A DNA stretch of 64,000 bases from Acipenser ruthenus (GCF_902713425.1 NC_081244.1:6183454-6247453); one strand, 5' to 3'. Shown: positions 23,580 to 35,064, numbered from the stretch's first letter. Translations and numbers: made by a program. Notes: generated from the letters alone by a model not told the origin.

Positions 23580-26500
23580 ATGGCGACGCCCAGGGTGGTG
23601 ACACGTGAATTGTTTGCCGAGGGAATTCGGGCGGTTTTAGGGACGTGGCCCGCATTACAGGTGACAAAAAAATATTTTATTACATTCTTAAATTAACATG
23701 AATCCTTTATGGGGTGCAGGGAGCACGTATCCTCTGGGTTTACCAGTGGAAACACCGCGTTGTTTTGAAACGGGCAGTGAGTGCTGAAAGTGAATACAGC
23801 AGCTATACGAGGCGTGCAAAACTAAAATCAAACCCTAACTTTGTCAAGCACGATATTCTAGCTGTCCGTTTGCAATCTGGTATTGCCAGCGGTGTTTCTC
23901 ACGTTAACTGTGACCGTGTCAACATTGCCTTGGTGTGGTAGCGTCAAGTTAAAACGTAAAATCTCTAGTAAACGTAATAACTATGTTATTTATTTCTTAG
24001 CAGACGCCCTTATCCAGGGCGACTTACAATTGTTACAAGATATCACATTATTTTTACATACAATTCCCCATTTATACAGTTGGGTTTTTACTGGAGCAAT
24101 CTAGGTAAAGTACCTTGCTCAAGGGTACAGCAGCAGTGTCCCCCACCTGGGATTGAACCCACGACCCTCCGGTCAAGAGTCCAGAGCCCTAACCACTACT
24201 CCACACTGCTGCATTGTTCACAGTGATTTAGAGATTAGGGGGTGAACTATGCGTCATCAACTGCTGCTGCTGCTGCAGAGTCACTTCCAATAGGACCTCG
24301 TTTGTTTGACGTCTCACAGTTTGATCCAGACCTGGTTTTACTAGGAGTTTAATAAGCAGACACACCTGAGCTTGTTAGCTAGACACACTGGGGGCTGATC
24401 AAGCTGGTAGTAAAACCTGGACTGGATCACACTGCTGTGCGACAGGAGTCTGATTCCCATCCCTGTGTGTAAAACTGAACGCCTCTCCCTACAGATTGCA
24501 GTGGAGAACGGGTTCGGAGGAGCTTTCTCCCAGCAGAAAGCAGAGTGGATGGTGGACGCTGTGCAGCAGTACTTCAGCGACAACGGTAAGCATGCTTGGG
24601 GCTTGAATCTCTTACAACTGAATGTGATCAGGTGGTTCATTTATGAATACGCAGGAAGACAGGAGTATTAGTCGCACCAGTGGACGTGTCGCCCCGTCAA
24701 ATGATGTCTTGAAGACAGGAGAATTAAAACAGTTCTTTAGTTAGTTGTGTCCGCGGGATCTCTCTTTCCTACAGTCATGTATACATGACTACAGGGCAGC
24801 GGTGAGGAGTAGTGGTCAGGGCTCTGGACTCTTGACCGGAGGGTCGTGGGTTCAATCCCAGGTGGGGGGTGGACACTGCTGCTGTGCCCTTGAGCAAGGT
24901 ACTTTACCTAGATTGCTCCAGTAAAAACCCAACTGTATAAATGGGGAATTGTATGTAAAAATAATGTGATATCTTGTAACAATTGTTAGTCGCCCTGGAT
25001 AAGGTCCAAGTCCTGGCACAGAGCTACTAGGACTGCGACGTTTGAAACCACCTTTACAGAAGAGTCTTAAACTGTGAACTGCCTTTAAAAAGGTCCTTTG
25101 ACAGGGTACCAATGCCAAACACAATCCACAACAGCTACAGTGTGATCCAGTCCTGGTTTTACAAGGAGTTTAATAATCAGACACTCCTGAGCAAGTTCGC
25201 TAGACATACTGGGGGCTGATCAAGCTGGTAGTAAAACCTGGACTGGACTCATGAAGGACGCAGTACAAACGAAATTGGGATGCTGTTTCTGGATTTCTGG
25301 GAGGTTTTGTTGCTCTACATGTGCCTGTGTTAGACACGGTCGGCTGTGGAATAGCCTGGACTCGAACCGGCGACCTCCAGGCTATAGGGGGCATCCTGCA
25401 CCCCACGTGGAGCGCCGTTACTGGATGCGCCACTCGGGAGCCCAAATATTACACGACCTTTCAACTCGGCCAGCCCCCACATTGCCCTGTGTCTCTATAA
25501 ATGTACAGTCAAATGGAAATAAGAAAGACTGGTGGGGCTGGGTTGCGATGGTAGGTTAATGTGCGTCTGCCTGTTTGTCTGCAGTCGATCTACAGCACCT
25601 TGAAGTGGAGGACTTTCTTGCAGAGATAGTGAACAACGAGTTTGACACTGTGGTGGAGGATGGGAGCTTGCCAGAGGTACGGGAGACACTAAATAGAGAT
25701 ATGGGGATAGCTGGTTCAGCACAGTGCTCTTGTAATGGGCAGCAGTGTGGAGTAGGGGTTAGGGGCTCTGGACTCTTGACCGGAGGGTCGTGGGTTCAAT
25801 CCCAGGTGGGTGGGACGCTGCTGCTGTACCCTTGAGCAAGGTACTTTACCTAGATTGCTCCAGTAATAACCCAACTGTATAAATGGAGAATTGTATGTAA
25901 AAATAATGTGATATCTTGTAACAATTGTAAGTCACCCTGGATAAGGGCGTCTGCTAAGAAATAAATGTTTATTCAAGCAAGGGTCACTGGTGTCGATTGG
26001 GCTGATTCGCCATTTGAAAACGACTGAAGAAACAGACGCTTTCCCTGCTCAGCGGAGAACAGCGACCCACAGAAACGCAAGCGGCTGTTCACTCACTCGT
26101 TTCACTTTGAAATCAGCCCGATCGACACCAGCGCTTGGTTTCTGGGGAGCGCTCCGTCTGGGTAATCGCTTGGCGTCGCTCTGTCCGAGTGAAACTTTCA
26201 GACAGACATTCCAGTTTTTGTTCAGAAGCAACATCCAGCAATTTTTTTTTTAAATGATAAAAATGCAAAATAAGAAGTCTGTCAAATGCTCCAAACATTC
26301 CAAATCGGATTAGATTTCATCATTTTTTTGTAATTGTTATTTATTAATTTTTTTTTTTATATATCTGCTTAATGATTGTGTGTGCTGTGGTGGTTCTTGT
26401 GAGCCTCTGGCCGGCTCGTTGTAAATCGGTCCTCAGTCTAAGTGTGCGATGTGTTCCCCCCTCCCCTCTCCAGGTGGCGCTGCAGCTGTGCGAGCTGTTC

Positions 26501-27439
26501 AGCCAGTGCTCCCGAGGCCAGCTGGAGGAAGTGAAGGGGAGAATCGCTCAGCTGGAGCTGAAGAGGAGCAGCGTGGGCCGGGGGAAAGTGGTAGCAGATG
26601 AGGAAGAGGAGAGCAGCGAGGAAGAGGAGGCTGCAGAGGTGAGGACCAAAACTAAACAAACAAAGAAATTACGCTGGTCTGCTTGACTCGGTCTCTTCTA
26701 GTTTCAATAACACTGATGAAGGCACTGGAGCCCAAACGCTGGTCTGCTTGACTCGGTCTCTTCTAGTTTCAATAACACTGATGAAGGCACTGGAGCCCAA
26801 ACGCTGGTCTGCTTGACTCGGTCTCTTCTAGTTTCAATCACACTGATGAAGGCACTGGAGCCCAAACGCTGGTCTGCTTGACTCGGTCTCTTCTAGTTTC
26901 AATCACACTGATGAAGGCACTGGAGCCCAAACGCTGGTCTGCTTGACTCGGTCTCTTCTAGTTTCAATCACACTGATGAAGGCACTGGAGCCCAAACGCT
27001 GCTCTGCTTGACTCGGTCTCTTCTAGTTTCAATAATAACACTGATGAAGGCACTGGAGCCCAAACGCTGGTCTGCTTGACTCGGTCTCTTCTAGTTTCAA
27101 TAACACTGATGAAGGCACTGGAGCCCAAACGCTGGTCTGCTTGACTCGGTCTCTTCTAGTTTCAATCACACTGATGAAGGCACATTCCCTTTTAATCGAT
27201 TCCCACACATCTCTGATCAGAATTGCAAATCCGCAGAATTCTGGGACTTAATTTTTTAAAAAAAAAGGAAACACGAGTGATTGCAGTTTGATTTCTCTCT
27301 CTTGCAGGCTATGGACTGCGATGGAGCAGGATCAGCCTCTACAGCGATGCCAGCAGACTCCTCCGCTCTCTCCCCCCGCAGACAGCAGCCCGAGCCCGGG
27401 GAGGACGGCTGGACCGTGGTGGGCAAAAAAAATAAATAA
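23580..27439 (+). CDS. tsr2: Pre-rRNA-processing protein TSR2, complete
   Basis: Nuclear escort of ribosomal protein eS26 (Rps26) in small-subunit assembly; also linked to Diamond-Blackfan anaemia in human. Exons: 23580-23660, 24495-24585, 25585-25676, 26474-26638, 27308-27439; all junctions are GT/AG and in frame. 186 residues against about 191 in human. Seen: N-terminal [17 protein letters not shown] (11-27), the family core [18 protein letters not shown] (28-45) and [20 protein letters not shown] (about 66-85), an acidic stretch rich in E (about 130-143), and the C-terminal [10 protein letters not shown] box. The start fits the family and lies at the natural end of a promoter-like stretch. 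Introns carry SINEs and a 65-bp minisatellite. The stop overlaps an AATAAA (27431-27436), probably too early to be the main polyadenylation signal. Confidence 0.96.
23985..24212 (-). mobile_element. tRNA-derived SINE, family A
   Basis: Full family A structure on the minus strand, box B GTGGGTTCAATCCC, tail AAGTCGCCCTGGATAAGGG. It lies in TSR2 intron 1. Confidence 0.93.
24226..24311 (-). mobile_element. SINE family B fragment
   Basis: Minus strand shows GTGAGACGTCAAACAAACGA, CAGAGTCACTTCC in reverse sense and a (CAG)n stretch, as in the related copies at 53085-53210 and 58868-59012. The head and tail are missing. It lies in TSR2 intron 1. Confidence 0.65.
24314..24470. mobile_element. Palindromic MITE copy
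   Basis: TTGATCCAGACCTGGTTTTA at the left is mirrored by GTAAAACCTGGACTGGATCA at the right. The right end CAGGAGTCTGATTCCCATCC is complete. It lies in TSR2 intron 1, ending about 24 bp before exon 2. Confidence 0.88.
24794..25004 (+). mobile_element. tRNA-derived SINE, family A, 3'-truncated
   Basis: Head and body are intact with box B GTGGGTTCAATCCC. It breaks off inside the tail at CGCCCTGGATAAGG, with no (ATT)n. It lies in TSR2 intron 2. Confidence 0.9.
25138..25248. mobile_element. Palindromic MITE copy, shortened
   Basis: CAGTGTGATCCAGTCCTGGT on the left and GTAAAACCTGGACTGGACTC on the right. The outermost arms are lost. It lies in TSR2 intron 2. Confidence 0.8.
25325..25443 (-). mobile_element. 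tRNA-derived SINE, third family (C)
   Basis: Minus strand begins GGGCTCCCGAGTGGCGCATC and has box B GGTTCGAGTCCAGGC, followed by CCGACCGTG. The head resembles the GGCTCCCGAGTGGCGCA SINEs of other fishes. Only the tRNA-related part is clear. It lies in TSR2 intron 2. Confidence 0.8.
25738..25966 (+). mobile_element. tRNA-derived SINE, family A
   Basis: Near full length, box B GTGGGTTCAATCCC, tail AAGTCACCCTGGATAAGGG, with a short A-rich end rather than (AAT)n. It lies in TSR2 intron 3. Confidence 0.92.
25967..26473. other. TSR2 intron 3, remainder
   Basis: Unique sequence with one internal inverted similarity: GGTGTCGATTGGGCTGATT (25990-26008) against AATCAGCCCGATCGACACC (26111-26129), which could form a long hairpin with a 100-base loop. 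No exon is recognised. Confidence 0.7.
26672..27181 (+). repeat. 65-bp minisatellite in TSR2 intron 4, about 7.8 copies
   Basis: CGCTGGTCTGCTTGACTCGG recurs every 65 bp (26672, 26737 and on). Units also hold CACTGATGAAGGCACTGGAG. The array starts 34 bp after the donor at 26639 and is unrelated to the 65-bp array at 6570. Confidence 0.95.
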
Positions 27440-27613
27440 AACCATCCGAACAAGAACACTTCTCAGCCCTCTGACCCGTGTACTGAACCCAGGAGTGAAC
27501 GCCCCAAATCTACACCAGACTGCTCTCTCTGTTATCATTGAAGCATTCCCTTTAACCATTCGCTCCTGAGCTGAACCAGTTATTGGCTTAATTGGTCAAG
27601 CTTAACATGTTAC

Positions 27614-27856
27614 AGGAGGCTGTGTGGTCCAGTGGTTAAAGAAAAGGGCTTGTAACCAGGAGGTCCCCGGTTCAAATCCCACCTCAGCCACTGACTCACT
27701 GTGTGACCCTGAGCAAGTCACTTCACCTCCTTGTGCTCCGTCTTTCGGGTGAGACGTAGTTGTAAGTGACTCTGCAGCTGATGCATAGTTCACACACCCT
27801 AGTCTCTGTAAGCCTTGGATAAAGGCGTCTGCTAAATAAACTAATAATAATAATTA
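27614..27856 (+). mobile_element. tRNA-derived SINE, family B, full length
   Basis: Reference copy of family B: GGCTGTGTGGTCCAGTGG head, box B GGTTCAAATCCCACC, CCTTGTGCTCCGTCTTTCGG in the body, tail TAAGCCTTGGATAAAGGCG and (AAT)n. It lies just after TSR2. Confidence 0.94.
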
Positions 27857-27889
27857 TTCCAGATCCTTAGCCAGTGACAACCATTATGA

Positions 27890-28200
27890 ATCTTGACACT
27901 TTTGCATGACCTGGAATTTTTGGATTGAGACATTAAAACAAACAAATAAAAAAACAAAAAACGATATGAACATAATTTCGATCTTTTATTTGACGTCATG
28001 TGATCAAAGAGAAACTACAAAATGATCTCGCAAAAAAAAAGTCATAATGTACATTATTTCATGATAGATTTCACGTTTTTTCAGTTTTTTTTTTCGTTAA
28101 GGATGTTTGAAAACTCCAAAGCCTTGTGTAACAGTAAGCTAGCATTATCTAGCAGGTTTCATTCGACTTTATGAAGCAACACGCGTTAATTTTTTGCATT
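27890..28200 (+). repeat. Diverged dispersed repeat carrying one 89-bp-type unit
   Basis: CACTTTTGCATGACCTGGAA, GAAACTACAAAATGATC and AGCAGGTTTCATTCGACTTT parallel the flank and unit at 14371-14600. It looks like an old single-unit copy. Confidence 0.55.
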
Positions 28201-28228
28201 CAAAGCAAAGCATTGCCACGCCACAAGC

Positions 28229-28247
28229 GGCCACGTGGGGGCAGTAG
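28229..28247 (+). promoter_or_regulatory. CTCF-like motif, forward
   Basis: GGCCACGTGGGGGCAGTAG matches the CTCF core CCAC..GGGGGCAGTA except at two central bases (GT), where it also creates an E-box CACGTG. It is in forward orientation between TSR2 and PCSK1N. Confidence 0.45.
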
Positions 28248-28500
28248 CGTGTCGGGCCAGTTTTTATAGAACGTTGGGTGCGTTCACCGGAGATCGTTCT
28301 GCGCAGAATCGGAACGAAAGTTCAATGATCTAATAAGATCTCCTGCTTTACAGAAATGCAGATGCTCCTGTGCTCTGAATTGCAAGAAATTTCAGAACGT
28401 AGTTTTAAATTTTATTTTATTTTTGTTTAACATAACATAAGAACATAGTATACAACATATGACCATCTCTTTATAGATTATAAGTTCAGTACATTAAATG

Positions 28501-28504
<4 letters not shown>

Positions 28505-28549
<45 letters not shown>

Positions 28550-28557
28550 TATATAAA
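28505..28557. repeat. (TA)n microsatellite
   Basis: About 40 bp of TA repeats that supplied the TA target dinucleotides for the Tc1-like element that follows. Confidence 0.9.
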
Positions 28558-29662
28558 TTAAGAGACCACTGCAAAATTATCAGTTTCTCTGGTTTTACTA
28601 TTTATAGGTATGTGTTTGGGTAAAATGAACATTTTTGTTTTATTCTATAAACTACTGACAACATTTCTCCCAAATTCCAAATAAAAATATTGTCATTTAG
28701 AGCATTTATTTGCAGAAAATGACAACTGGTCAAAATAACAAAAAAGATGCAGTGTTGTCAGACCTCGAATAATGCAAAGAAAATAAGTTCATATTCATTT
28801 TAAACAACACAATACTAATGTTTTAACTTAGGAAGAGTTCAGAAATCAATATTTGGTGGAATTACCCTGATTTTCAAGCACAGCTTTCATGCGTCTTGGC
28901 ATGCTCTCCACCAGTCTTTCACATTGATGTTGGGTGACTTTATGCCACTCCTGGCGCAAAAATTCAAGCAGCTCGGCTTTGTTTGATGGCTTGTGACCAT
29001 CCATCTTCCTCTTGATCACATTCCAGAGGTTTTCAATGGGGTTCAGGTCTGGAGATTGGGCTGGCCATGACAGGGTCTTGATCTGGTGGTCCTCCATCCA
29101 CACCTTGATTGACCTGGCTGTGTGGCATGGAGCATTGTCCTGCTGGGAAAACCAATCCTCAGAGTTGGGGAACATTGTCAGAGCAGAAGGAAGCAAGTTT
29201 TCTTCCAGGACAACCTTGTACTTGGCTTGATTCATGCCAAAGCTGCCCAATTCCAGCCTTGCTGAAGCACCCCCAGATCATCACCGATCCTCCACCACAT
29301 TTCACAGTGGGTGCGAGACACTGTGGCTTGTAGGCCTCTCCAGGTCGCCGTCTAACCATTAGACAACCAGGTGTTGGGCAAAACTGAAAACTGGACTCAT
29401 CTGGGGGTGCTTCAGCAAGGCTGCAATCGGGCAGATTTGTCTTTGTGAAGGACGCATGAATCGAGGTCTGACAACACTGCATCTTTTTTGTTATTTTGAC
29501 CAGTTGTCATTTTCTGCAAATAAATGCTCTAAATGACGATATTTTTATTTGGAATTTGGGAGAAATGTTGTCAGTAGTTTATAGAATAAAACAAAAATGT
29601 TCATTTTACCCAAACACATACCTATAAATAGTAAATCCAGAGAAACTGATCATTTTTTCCAG
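28558..29662 (-). mobile_element. Tc1-like DNA transposon, internally deleted
   Basis: Terminal inverted repeats of about 200 bp (roughly 28561-28765 and 29467-29660) match nearly base for base, e.g. CAGTTTCTCTGG near both tips and GACAACACTGCATC at the inner ends. Between them the minus strand encodes the catalytic half of a Tc1 transposase: DESSFQFCPTPG (29391-29356), KCGGGSVMIWGCFSKAG, then a shift of frame near 29245, then QQDNAPCHTARSIKVW, SPDLNPIENLW. The two D and the E of the DDE triad are present. The helix-turn-helix DNA-binding half is absent, so the copy cannot move by itself. The surrounding TA repeats hide the target duplication. Confidence 0.93.
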
Positions 29663-29695
29663 AGCTATATATATATATATAGCAGCAGTATATAT

Positions 29696-29968
29696 AGCAG
29701 CAGTGTGGAGTAGTGGTTAGGGCTCTGGACTCTTGACCGGAGGGTTGTGGGTTCAATCCCCAGTGGGGGACACTGCTGTTGTACCCTTGAGCAAGGTACT
29801 TTACCTAGATTGCTCCAGTAAAAACCCAACTGTATAAATGGGTAATTGTATGTAAAATAATGTGATATCTGTATAATGTGAAATAATGTATAATGTGATA
29901 TCTTGTAACAATTGTAAGTCGCCCTGGATAAGGGCGTCTGCTAAGAAATAAATAATAATAATAATAAT
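29696..29968 (+). mobile_element. tRNA-derived SINE, family A, with internal duplication
   Basis: Family A copy inserted in TA repeats. The AATGTGATATCTTGTAA region is partly duplicated at about 29856-29905, so it is about 40 bp longer than its relatives. (AAT)n and (TA)n follow to 29998. Confidence 0.9.
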
Positions 29969-30099
29969 ATATAATATATATATATATAATATATATATTT
30001 TTCAAATAGATTTAAGAATGGTATTACTTCACGGCATCTGAACGAAAAACTGACAAAAATTGCAAAAATGTGACTTTTCAAAATCGCACGTGTGATGCT

Positions 30100-30345
30100 A
30101 CTGTCCTGCTATTATAGCTTCCTGTGTCGAAGCCACGCCCCTTTCTATCACATTTGCAGGTTGAATGAAGACAGACTTCCACAGCACAGCTGGACACAGA
30201 AGAGACCCTGTGTTCGTGTTTCCAAGCGAGAAAGGACACGAAAAAAACACGCGGCAACTCCGCCCATCGCTTATCCTGTGCACCAGTACTGGGCTCTGAT
30301 TGGCTGAGCCACCAGCTCCCATTGGGGGGTCACGTTGATTGGCCA
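30100..30345 (+). promoter_or_regulatory. Candidate PCSK1N promoter with three CCAAT boxes
   Basis: Inverted CCAAT boxes (ATTGG) at 30299-30303, 30321-30325 and 30338-30342, with a CCACGCCCC box at about 30133-30141 and CCGCCC at about 30260. The PCSK1N ATG exon has a splice acceptor just before the ATG, so a promoter and non-coding exon upstream are expected. Assignment to PCSK1N is inferred. Confidence 0.35.
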
Positions 30346-30394
30346 TCGCTAAATTAACCTCTGAAAGCAGTATCTGCGGGTTTCAATTAGAGAG

Positions 30395-30396
<2 letters not shown>

Positions 30397-30442
<46 letters not shown>

Positions 30443-30535
30443 TAGTTATTTGGCAGACGTCTTTATTCAAGGCGACTTACAGGTGTCACAGGGTTACAAT
30501 GCAAGATTAATATTTAAATACAGTAAGATTATTAT
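30397..30535 (-). repeat. (TTA)n tract and SINE tail fragment
   Basis: (TTA)n at 30397-30442, then GGCAGACGTCTTTATTCAAG GCGACTTACAGG at 30452-30484: the 3' tail of a SINE or LINE on the minus strand related to families A and B, without a recognisable head. Confidence 0.7.
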
Positions 30536-31054
30536 TATTATTATTTTACTTCCTTTTTTTCTACCTGATTTCGAAACATCCATTTCTGCTCCTAGTTTTA
30601 ACACCTACTTTCTGAAAGCTTTTAAAATCAAGAAAGGCTGAAGCAGGAGCATTTGTTTGTTCTGAAAAGCAACACTGAAACACTTTTGGTAAAAAAAAAT
30701 CTCGTGCAATCTGTAGGTTGAACTCTGTGCTTAGAAAAATTGGTTGAAATTGTGACACAGCCTTCCCTCCCTCCCTCCCTCCTTCCCTCCCTCTGTTCAC
30801 TGCCCCCCCCCCACCCCCCCCCCTCTGAGAAGTAATTATTTTTTAAAGTGCAGATCATAAGTCATGAAAGTCATGGTATTTTTAGAACAGGTGTTGTTAG
30901 GTAGCTGTTCATTGGTGCTCAGCTTTGGTAACCATGGAAACAGGTGGCCTTTTGTGCCAACAGGTGCATTATGGGTGAGCAGCTTGTTGTTAGCTGAAAA
31001 AAAAAAGTGTTTTTTTCTTTCTTTATTAAGCAATAGAAGCTCATTACAGCCTTT
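30536..31054. other. Non-genic stretch upstream of PCSK1N
   Basis: Holds a (CCCT)n tract at 30762-30792, a C run at 30804-30821 and an RFX-like GTAACCATGGAAAC at 30928-30941. No exon is recognised. Confidence 0.65.
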
Positions 31055-31305
31055 CAAACCAACGTTTCCACTAGAAGTCCATAGAAACACTGAAAGAAAC
31101 TTCATAAATTCAATGACAAACGTTTCCACTAGAAGTCTTTCTCAGCGTCTTCAATAGAAACACTGAAAGAAACTTCATAAATTCAACGGCAAACGTTTCC
31201 ACTAGAAGTCTTTCTCAGCGTCTTCAATAGAAACACTGAAAGAAACTTCATAAAGTTAACAATTGTAAGTCGCCCTGGATAAGAGCGTCTGCTAAGAAAT
31301 AAATA
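31055..31305 (-). repeat. 73-bp satellite fragment (about 2.8 copies) joined to a SINE tail
   Basis: Inverted copies of the 73-bp unit (CGTTTCCACTAGAAGTC) run to about 31256. They stop inside CTTCATAAA and continue directly as TAACAATTGTAAGTCGCCC, the 3' tail of SINE family A, to 31305. Confidence 0.88.
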
Positions 31306-31550
31306 AAGGATTTGTCGGCTTTCATTTCTCTAGAGATTTTATTTTTTATTTTGCTACATCGACCCACGGACTCAATGACATCATGCAACCCCCCCCCCAC
31401 CTCCCCCCACCCCCGTTCTGATGTAGCATTGACATCATCCTGTGTCTCCCCACCCTCTCTCTCCATCCTCACTGTGTCTCGCTCACTCCCTCCTCTCCTC
31501 TCACACTCCTCTCCTCTCCTCACCCGGGCAGCCTCATTCCCTTCTACAGG

Positions 31551-31989
31551 ATGACGGGCCCTCTCAGCAGCGCAGCGTTCCTGATCGGCATCTTCGTCTT
31601 TCTGAGCGCCATCCCAGGCTTACCCTGCAAGGTAATGAGCAGGAAGGAGAGGTCCTTCACCCCTTCCTTCGTTAATCAGATCCAACAGATCAACCCCAGG
31701 AGGGCTGGTTTGATCAAGTGGCGTTTCTCTGTGTTTGTCTGGTCTGGATGTGCTGTGTGCTTGATGGGTGTATGTGTGTGTGTGTGTGACTATCAATATA
31801 AAATGTAGATAGATAGATAGAGATTCCTCTTGGATATGGAGATGTTTGCTGTTTTTGAATTCTCTCTCTCCCTCTCTCTCTCTCTCTGTCTCTCTATATA
31901 TATATACTGTATTCTAGTAGTATTATTATTATCTATCTATCTATCTATCTATCGATATCTTAAGAGCTGTGTATAGTAATCCATAACTG

Positions 31990-32034
<45 letters not shown>

Positions 32035-33100
32035 TGTATACGAATATGCGGTTGTTTGCGTGTGGAGTGGATTAAGGTTCTCCGGCAGACATTTAGACTA
32101 GATAGTCCATCAACGCCTTTCTGATAAACAGATTGATCACAGACAGATGAACGGATTCATCTAGAAATAATACTGTCACATCAGCTGTGTCTGTGTGTGT
32201 GTGTGTGTGAGTGTCTGTGTGTGTGTGAGTGTCTGTTTGATATAGGGAGGTGTCTGTCTGGCTGTGTGTGTCTGTGATATAGGGAGGTGTGTGTGTGTGT
32301 GTCTGTGATATAGGGAGGTGTCTGTGTGTGTGTCTGTGTGTGTTTGTGTCTGTGTGATATAGGGAGGTGTGTGTGTCTGTGATATAGGGAGGTGTGTGTG
32401 TGTGTGTCTGTGTGTGTTTGTGTCTGTGTGATATAAGGAGGTGTGTGTGTCTGTGATATAGGGAGGTGTGTGTGTGTCTGTGATATAGGGAGGTATCTGT
32501 GTGTGTGTCTGTCTGTGTGTGTTTGTGTCTGTGTGATATAGGGAAGTGTGTGTGTGTGTGTGTGTCTGTGTGATATAGGGAGGTGTCTGTGTGTCTGTCT
32601 GTCTGTCGGTGTGTGTGTCTGTGTGATATAGGGAGGTGTCTGTGTGTCTGTCTGTCTGTCGGTGTGTGTGTCTGTGTGATATAGGGAGGTGTGTGTGTGT
32701 GTGATGGAGGGAGGTGTCTGTGTGATATAGGGAGCTCTGTGTGTGTGTGTGTGTGTGTCTGTGACATAGGGAGGTATCTCTGTGTGTGTGATGGAGGGAG
32801 GTGTCTGTGTGATATAGGGAGCTCTGTGTGTGTGTGTGTGTGTCTGTGACATAGGGAGGTATCTGTGTGTGTGTGATGGAGGGAGGTGTCTGTGTGATAT
32901 AGGGAGCTCTGTGTGTGTGTGTGTGTGTGTCTGTGACATAGGGAGGTATCTGTGTGTGTGTGATGGAGGGAGGTGTCTGTGTGATATAGGGAGCTCTGTG
33001 TGTGTGTGTGTGTGTCTGTGACATAGGGAGGTATCTGTGTGTGTGTGATGTAGGGAGGTGTCAGTCTGTCTGTGTGTGTGTGTCTGTGTGATATAGGGAG

Positions 33101-33150
<50 letters not shown>

Positions 33151-33373
33151 TCAGTCAAAGCGACGGACACACAGCACTCTGTATAGCGGCCGTGTTGTCA
33201 GTATGCGTGTACAGACACTGTGTGAAGTGCCGTTGGGATCATCAGGATCATTCCTGAGCCAAGCCCGGCAGGGGTGTGTTTGTTTTTGGATGAAGGGTCA
33301 AAATTAGGAAGAGAAAGGTGGAATTCATTTGTGTGTGTGTATATTTTTCACATGTTTCTTTGTAGAAAAAATA

Positions 33374-33418
<45 letters not shown>

Positions 33419-34824
33419 CTCTCACACGCACACGCACGCAGGCACACTCTTGTTCAGTGAAAAGGTTCTCTGTCGGCTAGCGGGGCGGTACCTCATTGGC
33501 AGGGCGATGGTTGCTGTAGAAATTGAATTTCAAGGCACGCTGTGTGCCCGACTTATTATTGACCAGAAGTCTGCATCAGGACTCCAGGCAAACGAGACTG
33601 GAGTCATCTTCCTTTCCATTACTGTACCGCTCTGGCCAAATGTTTTGCAAATTTTAGGATTGACAATTAATACAAAAGACGAGTACAGCGCAATTTGACC
33701 GTGGTTAACTTGTAAGGGAACTGCTGTCACCAGCCGTGATAGCTCCTCTCCCCCTCTCCTCCCCTCCCCTCCCCTCTCCTCTTCTCTCCTCTCCTCTTCC
33801 CCTCCTCTCCTCTCCTCTCCCCCTCTCTCCTCTCATCTCCTCTCCCCCTCTCTCCTCTCCTCTCCTCTCCTCTCTCCCCTCTCCTCCCCTCCCCTCTTCC
33901 CTCCCCTCCCCTCTCCTCTTCTCTCCTCTTCCCCTCCTCTCCTCTCCTCCTCTCTCCTCTCATCTCCTCTCTCTCCTCTCCTCTCCTCCCCTCCCCTCTT
34001 CCCTCCCCTCCCCTCTCCTCTTCTCTCCTCTCCTCTCCCCCTCTCCTCTTCTCTCCTCTCCTCTTCCCCTCCTCTCCTCTCCTCTCCTCTCCTCCTCTCT
34101 CCTCTCCCCCTCTCTCCTCTCATCTCCTCTCTCTCCTCTCCTCTCCTCCCCTCCCCTCTTCCCTCCCCTCCCCTCTCCTCTTCTCTCCTCTCCTCTCCCC
34201 CTCTCCTCTTCTCTCCTCTCCTCTTCCCCTCCTCTCCTCTCCTCTCCTCCCCTCTCCTCTCTCCTCTCCCCCTCTCTCCTCTCATCTCCTCTCTCCCCTC
34301 TCCTCTTCTCTCCTCTCCTCTTCCCCTCTCCTCCCCTCCCCTCTCCTCTTCTCTCCTCTCCTCTTCCCCCTCCTCTCCTCTCTCCTCTCCCCCTCTCTCC
34401 TCTCCTCTCCTCTCCTCTCCCCTCTCATCTCCTCTCCTCTCCTCTCCCCTCTCCCCTCTCCCATCTCATCTCCTCTCCTCTCCTCTCTCTCCTCTCCCCC
34501 TCCCCACCCCTCTCCTCTCCTCTCCACCACAGGGATAATAAACACAAAACCGTTTCCTTTATGGAGGAACATTTCGCCATGGCAACAGAGCTCTCCGCGG
34601 TGCTTCTGTGAAGGAACAGAGAGAGAGAGAGAGGGAGAGAGAGAGAGAAAAGATCAGAAATGTGAGGAGAGCGCAAAGCAACAGACGAGTGCGCGGTTCC
34701 TCTACTTACAAGACACGAAACGCGTCATCACGCCGCAATTACAAACAGCCCTGAAACCTGGACTAACCCAAATCCATCCCTACTTTTCAATTCCTTTATA
34801 AAATCAATGACCAATTCCTAAAGA

Positions 34825-34883
<59 letters not shown>

Positions 34884-35027
34884 GATCAATACAGGTTTAT
34901 TAGATTTGCTTGAAGGCAACATGAATCATGGTCACGTGCCTGTGTGATTTTTCATGGCCGGCTACGGCCGTCAAAAAAAAAAAAAAAATCTATATCTACA
35001 CGCACACGCACACGCACACACACACGC

Positions 35028-35064
<37 letters not shown>

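Noticed and set aside
27425-27440. AATAAA overlapping the TSR2 stop as its polyadenylation signal
   Set aside because: Would leave almost no 3' UTR; more likely chance from the AAA-AAT-AAA-TAA end codons.
32093-33170. Long His/Thr-rich frames on the minus strand
   Set aside because: Translated (CA)n repeats, open in three frames.
33727-34611. Ser/Pro/Leu and Arg/Glu/Gly repeat frames
   Set aside because: Translated polypyrimidine/polypurine tract; the same holds for 62979-63863 and 18926-19519.
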